The notes below the pieces were generated by a model. The model worked only from the letters and a program-made list of their open reading frames with translations, searched no databases and was not told the origin of the DNA. From the NCBI RefSeq assembly GCF_043945595.1, contig NZ_JBIFNP010000001.1:2914001-2978000 (forward strand): DNA of 64,000 nucleotides. The letters run 5' to 3'. This stretch comes from Paenibacillus_S sp043945595. GTDB lineage: Bacteria; Bacillota; Bacilli; Paenibacillales; NBRC-103111. Shown here piece by piece: positions 46,783-55,639 of this stretch (positions are counted from its first letter, which is position 1; every line of letters begins with the position of its first letter). A program made the translations under genes and the position numbers.

Positions 46783-46811
46783 TGCTACAATAACAAATGA
46801 AAGCGCTTAAT
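46783..46811 (+). promoter_or_regulatory. Extended -10 promoter with overlapping cre
   Basis: TG-C-TACAAT (46783-46791) forms an extended -10. TGAAAGCGCTTAAT (46798-46811) matches 12 of 14 cre positions and covers the expected transcription start. CcpA bound here would block the locus 4 importer when preferred sugar is present. Confidence 0.6.
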
Positions 46812-46834
46812 TTCATGGGTTAGGAGGGGGATTT

Positions 46835-47740
46835 TTGAAGAAGGGAATAGGTACTTTGACACCCCGAAGGCGTAATCTCACGGCATTCTATCTGTTTATT
46901 AGTCCGTGGCTCATCGGGTATTTAGTCTTCACTCTCGGTTCGATTTTAGCCTCCGGGTGGTTAAGCTTAACGGACTACGATGGGATCAACAGCCCTCATT
47001 TCATCGGTGTGGACAATTACAAGGAGATTGCGCATTCAGATTTGTTCTGGAAATCGTTGTGGGTGACGATTTACTACACCCTTGGACATGTGCCGCTAAG
47101 TGTGGTTGGCGCATTATGTCTCGCCGTTCTTTTGAATCAGAAAATTCCTTGGCTTTCTCTATGGCGGACGATTTTTTATTTGCCGGTCGTTACTTCTGGC
47201 GTCGCGGTGGCGCTGCTGTGGTCTTGGATTTTTCAGCCGAGCTACGGACTTGTTAACATTTTTCTCAATGAGGTATTCGGCATTCAGGGGCCGGGTTGGT
47301 TCTATGCCGAGAATTGGACGGTCCCGGCATTCATCATAATGAGCTTGTGGGGGGTCGGCGGGCCCATGCTGATTTATCTGGCCGGCCTTCAGGGCATTCC
47401 CACCGCCTTGTACGAGTCGGCGGAAATTGACGGCGCCAGTGCATTCCGGCGTTTCTGGCATATCACGCTGCCAATGATTACTCCCGTATTATTTTTCAAT
47501 ACCGTGATGTCCCTCATCGCTTCGTTCCAGGTGTTTACACCGTCCTTTGTCATCACCAAAGGGGGGCCGAATTATGCTTCGTACTTTTATGTCCTCTATT
47601 TGTACCAGAATGCGTTCGAGAATTTCCGAATGGGCTACGCTTCCGCACTGGCCTGGATATTGTTCGTCATTATTCTAATTGTGACGATCGTCATGTTCCG
47701 ATTGCAGCGCAGATGGGTCCATTACGAGTCGGTAAAGTGA
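46835..47740 (+). CDS. ABC sugar permease, MalF type
   Basis: This 301-residue membrane protein starts at TTG 46835, with TAGGAGGGGG upstream. It has six predicted helices: the first at about 20-40 (LFISPWLIGYLVFTLGSI) and others through LAWILFVIILIVTIVMF near the C-terminus. The EAA loop ALYESAEIDGASAFRRFWHITLP contacts the ATPase, and VFTPSFVITKGGPNYASYF is family-typical. It leads locus 4. Unusually for this window, the two permeases precede the binding-protein gene. The substrate is not readable; an adjacent sulfatase suggests a sulfated oligosaccharide. Confidence 0.92.
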   Translation: MKKGIGTLTPRRRNLTAFYLFISPWLIGYLVFTLGSILASGWLSLTDYDGINSPHFIGVDNYKEIAHSDLFWKSLWVTIYYTLGHVPLSVVGALCLAVLLNQKIPWLSLWRTIFYLPVVTSGVAVALLWSWIFQPSYGLVNIFLNEVFGIQGPGWFYAENWTVPAFIIMSLWGVGGPMLIYLAGLQGIPTALYESAEIDGASAFRRFWHITLPMITPVLFFNTVMSLIASFQVFTPSFVITKGGPNYASYFYVLYLYQNAFENFRMGYASALAWILFVIILIVTIVMFRLQRRWVHYESVK

Positions 47741-47756
47741 GGAGGGGATTACGCAT

Positions 47757-48659
47757 ATGGGTGTAGTATCTACCGAATCGACCGAAAGTTCTTATTCTTC
47801 CACCAGGGCGAAACGATTGAGCAGCAAAAAGTTGCAGGATAACATCTTAAAAACGCTTTATACATGCATAATGGTCATCGGCTCCTTATTCGTCTTGGCC
47901 CCGATCGTCTGGATGCTTTCGACATCTCTGAAAAACGATGGTGCGGTTATGATCATGCCGCCGCAGTGGATTCCGAATCCGGTGCATTGGCGCAACTACA
48001 TCGATGCCATAGATTTTCTGGATAAGGGTGTGGTGTTCGGCAATACGCTGTTCATTGTGGCGCTGTCCATCGTCGGACAATTATTTGCGAGTACGCTTGC
48101 CGGATTCGGCTTTGCACGCATTCAGGTGCCGGGGAGGGATCTGCTTTTTCTGCTCGTGCTCACCGGATTTATGCTGCCGGTACAAGTAACGTTGATACCG
48201 CAATTCATCCTTTTTAGCAAATTCGGATGGATCGATACGTATTATCCGCTGATCATACCGGAATTTATGGGTGCCCCATTTTTCATATTCCTGACCCGTC
48301 AGTTCTTCTTAAGCATTCCGCTGGAGATGGACGAAGCGGCACGGGTTGACGGCTGTGGTTATTTCGGCATCTACATGAGGATCGTTCTTCCCTTGTCCAA
48401 GCCGCTGCTTGGCATCATCTCAATCCAGACGTTTATGCACGCTTGGAACGACTTTCTTCGGCCGCTGATTTTCTTACATACCTCAACTAAGTATACGATA
48501 GCATTAGCCCTGCAAAATTTCACGGCAGACTACGGCATGACCCCTTGGCATTTATTGATGGCGGCGACATTGACCGCGCTTCTGCCGTGTATCGTTTTGT
48601 TTTTCGTAGCGCAGAGGTATTTCATTCAAGGGATTGTCATTTCAGGCGTCAAAGGTTAG
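47757..48659 (+). CDS. ABC sugar permease, MalG type
   Basis: This 300-residue partner of the 46835 permease has a Ser/Thr-rich, charged N-terminal extension of about 30 residues and then six helices. The EAA loop reads MDEAARVDGCGYFGIYMRIVLPLS, and it ends QRYFIQGIVISGVKG. A strong GAGGAGGGG ribosome binding site overlaps the previous stop, so translation is coupled. It works in the cytoplasmic membrane with the lipoprotein encoded next. Confidence 0.92.
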   Translation: MGVVSTESTESSYSSTRAKRLSSKKLQDNILKTLYTCIMVIGSLFVLAPIVWMLSTSLKNDGAVMIMPPQWIPNPVHWRNYIDAIDFLDKGVVFGNTLFIVALSIVGQLFASTLAGFGFARIQVPGRDLLFLLVLTGFMLPVQVTLIPQFILFSKFGWIDTYYPLIIPEFMGAPFFIFLTRQFFLSIPLEMDEAARVDGCGYFGIYMRIVLPLSKPLLGIISIQTFMHAWNDFLRPLIFLHTSTKYTIALALQNFTADYGMTPWHLLMAATLTALLPCIVLFFVAQRYFIQGIVISGVKG

Positions 48660-48695
48660 CGTGCAAATTCATTCAAATAAAAGGAGTGCATTCCC

Positions 48696-50059
48696 ATGCG
48701 AAAAAAGGCATGTCTCGCCATCACATTGTCGGGGGCGATGCTGGCAGTCGCCGCCTGCTCTGTCTCTGCACCGGCCGGCGGCTCCGAAGGCCAGTCATCG
48801 GGGGAGCAGGTTGAAATCAAATGGCTGATGCGGAGCAACCCGTTCGAGAACAAGTGGGAGAAAGAGGTTGTCATTCCGAAATTCGAGAAGCTGCATCCAA
48901 ACATTAAGGTGAATCTGATCGTTGTGCCTTCGAATGAGGTCGATCCCAAATTATCGACTATGGTAGCGGCGGGTGATCCTCCGGATGTTTTCTCGATGTG
49001 GGGAGAGTCGGGCTTTAACGAATATTACATGAAAGGACTGCTGCTCGAATTAACCGAATTCATCAAGCAGGATCTAAAAAAAGAAGACTTTGTCGATGGC
49101 ATGTTCGACATCTATGCGGTTAATGGCAAATATTATTCCGTACCGCAGGTGTCCAACTTCGGGATGATGATGGTGTACAACAAAGATTTGTTTAAGGAGG
49201 CCGGATTACCCGACCTGCCTACGTCTTGGTCCGATCCTTCCTGGACATGGGACAAAATGTTGGAATACGCCAAGAAACTGACCAAAAATTACGGTCAGGG
49301 AGCAAATGCCCAATACGGTGTGGTGCCCCCAACGGAAGCGCACCAGCTTGCCTACCTGTGGGAGCCGACCCTTTTCTACCGGAGCATTATAAAACCGGCT
49401 TCGCGGCCTCCTCTAAGCTGGACGATCCCGGCGTAATCGCAGCGCTGCAGGCGACGGCCGACCTTACCTATAAGGAAAAGGTGGCGCCGACGCCGGCCGA
49501 AACCAAGACACTGCAGCAAATGGGCGATATTTTTGCTACCGGCAAGATCGGTATGGCCTTTAAGCTGCCTACCCAGGCTTACGGCAATTTGAAGAATGCC
49601 CCGTTTAAGTGGGGGCTGGCTCCGCTGCCGCGAGTAAAGGACAACAAAACTGCGTTATTCAACGGCGCATGGTTCATTGCTCAGAAAAGTAAGCACCCTA
49701 AAGAGGCATGGGAGCTGATTAAGTTTTTGCTGACACCCGAGAGCGCCAAGGAAATGAGCGATGTCACGGGTTTCCTGGTGCCGCTGAAGAGCGCGACGGA
49801 ATCTTGGCTTGATCTCTTCCCGGGTCCGACAGGGATGACGAAGGATCAGCTGCGGGAGGTAATAACCGGATACCCCAAAAATTCGGTCGAAAATGCGAAC
49901 CATCTGTTCGCTAACTACCGGGAGATGAATACGACACTGACGCAGGGACTCGATCCTCTGTGAACCGGTACGCAGACGGCCGCCGATACGATCAAGACGG
50001 TCAAGCCGAAGGTGGACGCCGTATTGAAGCGCACTTTCGACAATAAAGACAAAAAGTAA
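48696..50059 (+). pseudogene. Sugar-binding lipoprotein, frameshift and in-frame stop
   Basis: The frame from ATG 48696 has a signal peptide with a lipobox ending AVAAC, then a family 1 binding protein to about 49390, where it runs into a stop at 49436. A second frame takes over (EHYKTGFAASSKLDDPGVIA) and continues to an in-frame TGA at 49961. After that TGA the same frame goes on as TGTQTAADTIKTVKPKVDAVL to a natural stop at 50059, so TGA probably stands for an original TGG (Trp; ..DPLW-TGTQ..). The restored length, about 450 residues, is normal. It binds the locus 4 sugar outside the cell. Confidence 0.85.
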
Positions 50060-50079
50060 AGAAAGCGAGGGGAACCTTC

Positions 50080-50838
50080 ATGTCCGTGCGCCGCTTCTAT
50101 GATGATCTAACGGAGTATTATCATCTCATTTATACCGACTGGGAGGCTTCGCTTCGGCGGCAAGGAAAACAACTGAACGAGATTGTTCGCCGCTTTCAAT
50201 CGGATGGCGCCCTCGATCTCCTGGATGTTGCCTGCGGTATCGGCACGCAAAGCATAGGGCTCGCTTTATGCGGAAAATACCAGGTGACAGGCTCGGACTT
50301 ATCGCCGGCCTCCGTGGAACGCGCGCGACGAGAAGCAGCCGCAAGGGGAGTGAAGATCGGCTTCAGCACAGCGGATATGCGCCATGCGTTCGCTCATCAC
50401 GGACAGCGCCAATTTGATGTCGTGATTGCATGCGATAACGCGCTGCCGCATTTGCCGGATGACGGAACCATTGCTGAGGTCTTTTCCGAACTATATCGCT
50501 GTACGAAGGATGGGGGCCTTTGCCTTATATCTGTCAGAGATTATGCAAATTTCTCTATCTCCGGAACGCAGGTTCATCCTTACGGTGTCCGAGAATACGG
50601 CGGCAAAAGATATGTGCTGCTGCAAGTATGGGATTTGGCCGGGAAAATGTACAATACGGATTTTTATCTGATTGAGGATGACCGTTCCGGTCGTCCCGTC
50701 ACCCGGCTAGCCAGCACCACGTATTACGTGATTACCACGGACCGGCTTGCGGAGCTGATGAGGGAAGCTGGTTTCTGCCAAGTACAACGGCTGGATGATG
50801 TGTACTTTCAACCGATTCTTATCGGCATTAAATCATAA
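50080..50838 (+). CDS. Class I SAM-dependent methyltransferase
   Basis: This 252-residue protein has a Rossmann-type methyltransferase fold. Motif I is LLDVACGIGTQSIGLA (residues about 46-61), with the acidic SDLSPAS ending strand 2 (D about 73) and motif II/III near FDVVIACDNALPHL. It transfers a methyl group from SAM; relatives modify small molecules as well as lipids and proteins. It lies between the binding-protein and sulfatase genes of locus 4 with short gaps, so it is probably co-transcribed. A methylated or methylatable sugar substrate is possible but not shown. The RBS is GAGGGGAA. Confidence 0.85.
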   Translation: MSVRRFYDDLTEYYHLIYTDWEASLRRQGKQLNEIVRRFQSDGALDLLDVACGIGTQSIGLALCGKYQVTGSDLSPASVERARREAAARGVKIGFSTADMRHAFAHHGQRQFDVVIACDNALPHLPDDGTIAEVFSELYRCTKDGGLCLISVRDYANFSISGTQVHPYGVREYGGKRYVLLQVWDLAGKMYNTDFYLIEDDRSGRPVTRLASTTYYVITTDRLAELMREAGFCQVQRLDDVYFQPILIGIKS

Positions 50839-50854
50839 AAGGAGCTGCGGAACT

Positions 50855-52213
50855 ATGACCTCCGTTACCACTGATCAAAACCGGAAACCGAACGTGATAT
50901 GGATTTTCGGCGACCAGCACCGTGCGCAGGCTCTCGGCTGTGCCGGAGACCCGAACGCGAATACACCGAACATTGATAATCTGGCAGCCTCGGGCATGCA
51001 TTTCACACGAGCGGTATCAGGTATCCCCTTATGCTGTCCCTACAGGGGCTCGTTACTGACCGGTCTATACCCGCATTTGGCCGTACGAGGTCATGAACAT
51101 CAGCTTTCCCCGGCTCAGCCTACTATCGCCCATATCCTGAACGATGCCGGCTACGATACCGCCTACTTCGGAAAGTGGCATTTGGACGGCTTTCATGAAC
51201 GCGAGGGCAGAGCGGCCATGCATATAATTCCCCCCGAGCGGCGGGGAGGGTTCCATAAATGGATCGGGTATGAAAATAACAACAGCCAATGGGATTGCTG
51301 GGTGCACGGAGGAGAGGGAGACGCGGCATTTCATTACCGGCTGCCCGGCTACGAGACGGACGAATTAACGAATCTCTTTCTCGATTACTTGGGAGGGCGC
51401 GCTCAAGCCCAATCCGCAGGCGACGGCCAGCCGTTCTTCGCTGTACTTTCTGTGCAGCCGCCTCATGACCCTTATATCGCACCGACTCCGTTCAGGAACA
51501 AATACAACGCGGTGGGTGTTCGGTTGCGGCCCAATGTGCCAAATGTGCCCCGAGTGGAAGAGCAGGCGCGCAAGGAATTGGCAGGCTACTATGCGATGAT
51601 CGAGAACTGGGATTGGAACGTGGGGCGGATTGTCGATTCACTGCGAGAAACCGGGCTCCTTGAGAATACACACATTCTCTTTTTTGGTGACCATGGGGAT
51701 ATGCACGGATCTCACGGCCAGTTCCGTAAAACCTGTCCATGGGAGGAAGCCGTTCGGACACCCATGATTATTAGCGGGGAGAACTCATTCTATGGACGGC
51801 GGACTGGTCAGACAAAGGTTCCGATGAATCACGTCGATATTGCTCCGACCACTCTGGGCTTATGCGGAATCGATAAGCCGGAGTGGATGCAGGGTACCGA
51901 TCTGTCTTCGCTTCGCCTGCCGGGTAGACCGCAGGTCGAGCTGCCGGATTCGGCTTACTTGCAGCTGGTTGAACCTACCCGTCACGGCCATAGCGTAGAC
52001 CGCGCGTGGCGGGGGCTTGTCACCACTGACGGTTGGAAATATGTTTGTTTGGAAAATACGCCATGGCTAATGTTCAATTTAAACGAGGATCCCTATGAGC
52101 AGGTGAACCTGGCATTTAATACTCTATACGCAACTGATCGAAAGCGATTGAACAACAGGCTCAGAATGTGGGTTGAAGATACCGGCGACCAATTTGAGCT
52201 TCCCGTCTTGTAG
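50855..52213 (+). CDS. Type I sulfatase, cytoplasmic
   Basis: This 452-residue protein starts at ATG 50855 with AAAGGAG 9 bp upstream (the longer frame from 50795 overlaps the methyltransferase). It has KPNVIWIFGDQHRAQALG with the first metal Asp (D20), and the signature CCPYR, with C60 as the formylglycine precursor, followed by GSLLTG. FFGDHGDMHGSHG holds the second metal site. It lacks a signal peptide. The C-terminus DQFELPVL matches the remnant at 7469 closely, so these two share an ancestor. It would remove sulfate from an imported sugar. It follows the methyltransferase by 16 bp. Confidence 0.92.
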   Translation: MTSVTTDQNRKPNVIWIFGDQHRAQALGCAGDPNANTPNIDNLAASGMHFTRAVSGIPLCCPYRGSLLTGLYPHLAVRGHEHQLSPAQPTIAHILNDAGYDTAYFGKWHLDGFHEREGRAAMHIIPPERRGGFHKWIGYENNNSQWDCWVHGGEGDAAFHYRLPGYETDELTNLFLDYLGGRAQAQSAGDGQPFFAVLSVQPPHDPYIAPTPFRNKYNAVGVRLRPNVPNVPRVEEQARKELAGYYAMIENWDWNVGRIVDSLRETGLLENTHILFFGDHGDMHGSHGQFRKTCPWEEAVRTPMIISGENSFYGRRTGQTKVPMNHVDIAPTTLGLCGIDKPEWMQGTDLSSLRLPGRPQVELPDSAYLQLVEPTRHGHSVDRAWRGLVTTDGWKYVCLENTPWLMFNLNEDPYEQVNLAFNTLYATDRKRLNNRLRMWVEDTGDQFELPVL

Positions 52214-52236
52214 CCGATTCCTTCCGTAATTCGCAT

Positions 52237-52274
52237 AACCTTAACAAGTTCACCTGGAAGAACTTGTTAAGGTT
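52237..52274. promoter_or_regulatory. 15-bp perfect inverted repeat upstream of an AraC gene
   Basis: AACCTTAACAAGTTC and GAACTTGTTAAGGTT are exact complements around an eight-base spacer, ending 15 bp before a TATAAT (52290-52295). It has only ATTT after it, so it is a poor terminator; it covers the -35 region and could be an operator for the AraC gene, or a dual-purpose hairpin. Confidence 0.6.
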
Positions 52275-52325
52275 ATTTGAACGAGATGCTATAATAACGT
52301 TAGCTCTACTTCGGAGGGGATTAGG

Positions 52326-53318
52326 ATGTTGCAGATGGAAATGGGAAACCGCAGTTCGCTTGATCAACTGTACATTAATATTCGCTGGCTTAAAGAATGG
52401 AAGCGCTCCAGCATCGCCGGCTTGGGAGGGGGGATACTTCCTTATTCGACCTTGTGGCTGGTGCTTTCCGGCAGTGCGGTGCTGAAGTTCGGCCAAACGG
52501 TTTGTCAGATTGGTCAGAACGACATTATTTCATTGCCTTCACAGTCCTATCACAGATGGATTTCGGTGAGCAGCGACACCCCCTTTCACTATTTATCACT
52601 TGCCTGCGAGGCTAGGGTCGGTACCTTTGACTTTCTTCGACTCTATAGTTTTCCACTGCACATAACCATGTTCGATAAGACGGTTTTCGGGAAGCTTGTT
52701 GAACTGTGGTATCAGTTGTCTGCCGAGTTTCAGTCGCTGCTCCGTCACTTCAACCGGTACGAATTGAAATCCTCCGACCCTCAGGATGAGCCAAGGCCCA
52801 GTGAATACCCGGTATTTCATTTTGACACGCAGCAAACGATACAATATTTAAAGATTCGATCCCTAGGCAATTTGTGGTTTCACTATCTTTTGGAGACGCT
52901 TCAGGATCAGCTGCCGGACAGCCCGAACTTGTACGATACCCGCGTTTACGAGGTTTGCGATTATATCAACGAGCATCTGCATGAACGTCCTACGCTTGAG
53001 CAGCTGGCAAGACTTGTATCTCTCAGCAAGGAGCATCTGCGTTTTCTGTTTCAAAAGGAGATCGGGCAAGCACCGATGAAATTTGCCGCGAATATGCGGC
53101 TGCAGCGGGCACGCGAGCTGTTGCTGCTGAGCTCCAGCCCGATGAAGGAAATTGCGGAAAGGCTCGGATTTCAGAATCAGCATCTTTTTACCAGATCATT
53201 TCATCAAGCAGAAGGGCTCTCGCCATCCAACTATAGACGAAGATACAAAAGTAATATTGAGCATCCGATCAGCAGCGGACGGGAGGAATTATGTGAGCAG
53301 GACTTACGGAAGTTTTGA
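52326..53318 (+). CDS. AraC-family transcriptional regulator
   Basis: This 330-residue protein has an N-terminal cupin-like sensor domain at about 10-170 and a C-terminal AraC double helix-turn-helix at about 215-315: RPTLEQLARLVSLSKEHLRFLF and MKEIAERLGFQNQHLFTRSF. ATG 52326 has CGGAGGGG upstream. Its own promoter region carries the long inverted repeat at 52237. It sits right after the locus 4 sulfatase, so it probably controls that sugar locus. A terminator follows at 53345. Confidence 0.9.
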   Translation: MLQMEMGNRSSLDQLYINIRWLKEWKRSSIAGLGGGILPYSTLWLVLSGSAVLKFGQTVCQIGQNDIISLPSQSYHRWISVSSDTPFHYLSLACEARVGTFDFLRLYSFPLHITMFDKTVFGKLVELWYQLSAEFQSLLRHFNRYELKSSDPQDEPRPSEYPVFHFDTQQTIQYLKIRSLGNLWFHYLLETLQDQLPDSPNLYDTRVYEVCDYINEHLHERPTLEQLARLVSLSKEHLRFLFQKEIGQAPMKFAANMRLQRARELLLLSSSPMKEIAERLGFQNQHLFTRSFHQAEGLSPSNYRRRYKSNIEHPISSGREELCEQDLRKF

Positions 53319-53344
53319 ACTGCGAAATACATATTTGAAGTTAG

Positions 53345-53382
53345 AAAGCGTTCACTCATCAACTCGGGGTGAACGTTTTTTT
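53345..53382 (+). terminator. Rho-independent terminator after AraC gene
   Basis: AAAGCGTTCAC pairs with GTGAACGTTT (one G-U) around a 13-base loop, followed by a T run. Confidence 0.8.
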
Positions 53383-53395
53383 CGTCCGTTTCCGA

Positions 53396-53402
53396 TGTCA
53401 CA
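53396..53402 (+). promoter_or_regulatory. ECF41-type -35 element
   Basis: TGTCACA is exactly the published -35 consensus for ECF41 sigma factors. It stands 54 bp before the flavoprotein gene that precedes the ECF41 gene. A CGTC-type -10 is not clear about 16-18 bp downstream, where GGTTGTTA is seen. Confidence 0.6.
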
Positions 53403-53455
53403 AATCAGCGCCTTAGGTTGTTATATGTGCAAAACGTAAAAGGAGCTGAGCCAAG

Positions 53456-54652
53456 ATGAACGACTTGACATGCGTTATTATTGGAGGCGGCCATGCAGGG
53501 CTTCATTCACTCAAAGCAATAAAGGAGGTGACCCAGGGCATGGCGAACGGGCGGCGAATTCGGTTTGTTCTGATCGATAAGCAGTCCGGTCATACGCGCA
53601 AAATACTGTTATTCCGGCCGGCCGCAACCCGGGAAGAGATTATGATTCCTTGGGAGCAATATTTGTTCTCAGAAGGTGTCACTTTCATGCAGGGCAAGGT
53701 TACGTCCGTGGACAGCAGGGGAAAACAGATTCAATATGAGGACGTGCAAGGTAATCATGCCCGCATGCCGTATGACCTTTTGGTCGTGGCAGTCGGCAGT
53801 ATCGTACGGCAGCCGGAATCCGATCTCGGCGGTATCGCCTTGACCGACCCGCAAGCCGCGGCGGATATCCGGGAGCAGTGGCGCGCCAACCTGCGGAAGG
53901 CTGCCGGTGAGACGAACCCTGCGGTACGAAAGCGGCTGATGTCGGTCGCGGTTGCAGGAGCGGGCATCAGCGGCGTGGAGACATCCGCCGAGCTGGCGCT
54001 TGCGATGCGGAAGGAAGCAGTGTCATTAGGACTGAACCCATTCGATATCACGGTCTATTTGCTGAGCGGACAGAAACACTTATTCCTCGAAGGTCCCGAC
54101 AAGGTTGGTAAAAAATTGGATCAGGAGCTCAGCGAATGCGGCGTTAAAGTACTTTACAACCGGAAAGTGTTGAAGGCTGAGACAGAGTCGGTGGTGCTTA
54201 GCGATGGCGATCGTCTGCCGGTCGGCCTATGTATCTGAACCATTGGTCTGATCCCGAATCCGGTCCTTCGAAGCATGGGTTTGCCGCTTACTCCGGATGG
54301 TCAAGTGCTGGTAGATGAATGTTATCGCGTCCAAGGGGCAAAGGGCGTTTACAGCATCGGCGACTGCGCGAGGATCGTCGATCCGGAAAACGGCAAAGCG
54401 GATCTGATGCGGGCGGGAGAAGGGGCGCTGCAGGCAGAAAGATTGGGGAAAATCGTGATTGCGGATTTGGAGGGACGCCCTGCGCCGGTTCACAAATCCG
54501 CCAGCTCGATATTGGATTTCTTCTGCATTGGCTTGGGGGAGAACCGCGGATTTGTATGGGGGCGCAAATGGGGACTTAATATGTTCATCACAGGAAAGCT
54601 GGGGTGGAAGATCAGGAAGCTGGCATGGGATAAAGGCAGTATGCTACGATAG
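53456..54652 (+). pseudogene. NADH dehydrogenase-like flavoprotein, one in-frame stop
   Basis: The frame from ATG 53456 begins with an FAD-binding VIIGGGHAGLHSL. It passes through an NAD-binding-type segment (VAGAGISGVETSAELALA) to an in-frame TGA at 54236, and goes on in the same frame TIGLIPNPVLRSMGLPL, then VYSIGDCARI, the second FAD-contacting motif, to the stop at 54652. The reading around the TGA, CI-[W]-TIGLIPNP, has Trp in type II NADH dehydrogenase relatives, so TGG changed to TGA. The full length would be about 398 residues. AAAGGAGCTGAG precedes the ATG. It is probably transcribed with, and by, the ECF41 sigma factor next to it. Confidence 0.88.
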
Positions 54653-54695
54653 CAGCTAGATACTAATACCAACAGCCGGAAAAGGTGACAAGGGA

Positions 54696-55559
54696 ATGGA
54701 AGAACTGTACGGTCAATATAGAGCGCTGCTGTTCACTCTTGCCTATCAGCTGACAGGCTCCATAGCAGACGCAGAAGATGCGGTGCAGGACGTGTTTGTT
54801 AAAGCGTACCGCGTACATCCCGAACGTCTGGAGGAGCCGAAGGCGTATTTATGCAAAATGGTAACCAATCACTGCCTCAATCTGCAGAAGTCGGCACGAA
54901 AGAAGAGAGAAACGTACGTCGGTCCTTGGCTCCCTGAACCGTTTCGGACGCCGGAGACAGATCCGCTCGAGATGACGGTTATCCGCCGTGATCTGCTGAC
55001 TTATGCTATGCTCGTGCTGCTCGAACGGCTGACGCCGACTGAGCGAACGGTTTTCGTCCTGCGCGAGACGCTGGGCTTCGATTATCTCGAAATTGCGGAG
55101 CTGCTCGGTAAGCAAGAGGCGAACTGCCGCAAGCTGTTGAGCCGGGCAAGAAGCAAAATGGGCATATCCGAGGAGGAGACGGTTGCAGCCGAAGCGGTTG
55201 AATTGGAATGGGTGAACCGGTTCCTCGCCTCCCTCGAGCAGGGGAATGTCGAGCATGTGATGTCCCTGTTGAGCGAAGACGTCAAGTTCGTCGCCTACGG
55301 GGGCGGGAAAGCCAAAGCGTTTAGGCATCCGGTGCAAACGCGCGAACACGTGGCCCGAGTCCTGTTCGACGGAATCCAGAGCTTAAGGCGCCGATTTTCA
55401 GGGGGATTTTTACTTCGAGGCTGCTCCTTTGAACAGTGAGAACGGTATCGTCATCCGTTCGGGGGACGAAATCGTGGCCGCGTTATTCATCCAACTCCGA
55501 CGCGGAAAGATTGCTAAAATGTATGCTGTACGAAACCGGATAAGCTTGTCCGAGTTTAG
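54696..55559 (+). pseudogene. ECF41-type RNA polymerase sigma factor with SnoaL-like C-terminal domain, two frameshifts
   Basis: The region 2 (LFTLAYQLTGSIADAEDAVQ) and region 4 (LTPTERTVFVLRETLGFDY, ELLGKQEANCRKLLSRAR) helices are intact. Then comes the ECF41 extension with YGGGKAKA at about residue 200. One extra G in 55401-55405 breaks the frame; the next frame restores GDFYFEAAPLNSENGIVI. A lost C at AAACCGG (about 55535) breaks it again; putting it back gives the hallmark NPDKL, VRV and a stop at 55557-55559. Both ECF41 signature motifs are therefore present in the DNA. The C-terminal domain controls the factor without an anti-sigma protein. It likely activates the neighbouring flavoprotein promoter. 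Confidence 0.85.
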
Positions 55560-55568
55560 GCGTCGACT

Positions 55569-55602
55569 AGGCAGCCGGCTAAATGCTGGACTGCCTTTTT
55601 TC
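55569..55602 (+). terminator. Rho-independent terminator after ECF41 gene
   Basis: AGGCAGCCGG pairs with CTGGACTGCCT (bulged) and is followed by a T run. Confidence 0.8.
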
Positions 55603-55639
55603 CGCGCAGCAGGCATATTATTTGCTCGTCTTTGTACTG

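Noticed and set aside
49961..54238. Recoding of TGA as Trp or selenocysteine at the two in-frame TGA codons
   Set aside because: Many neighbouring genes end normally at TGA, no SECIS-like hairpin is seen, and neither family uses selenocysteine here. A TGG-to-TGA change or read error is simpler.
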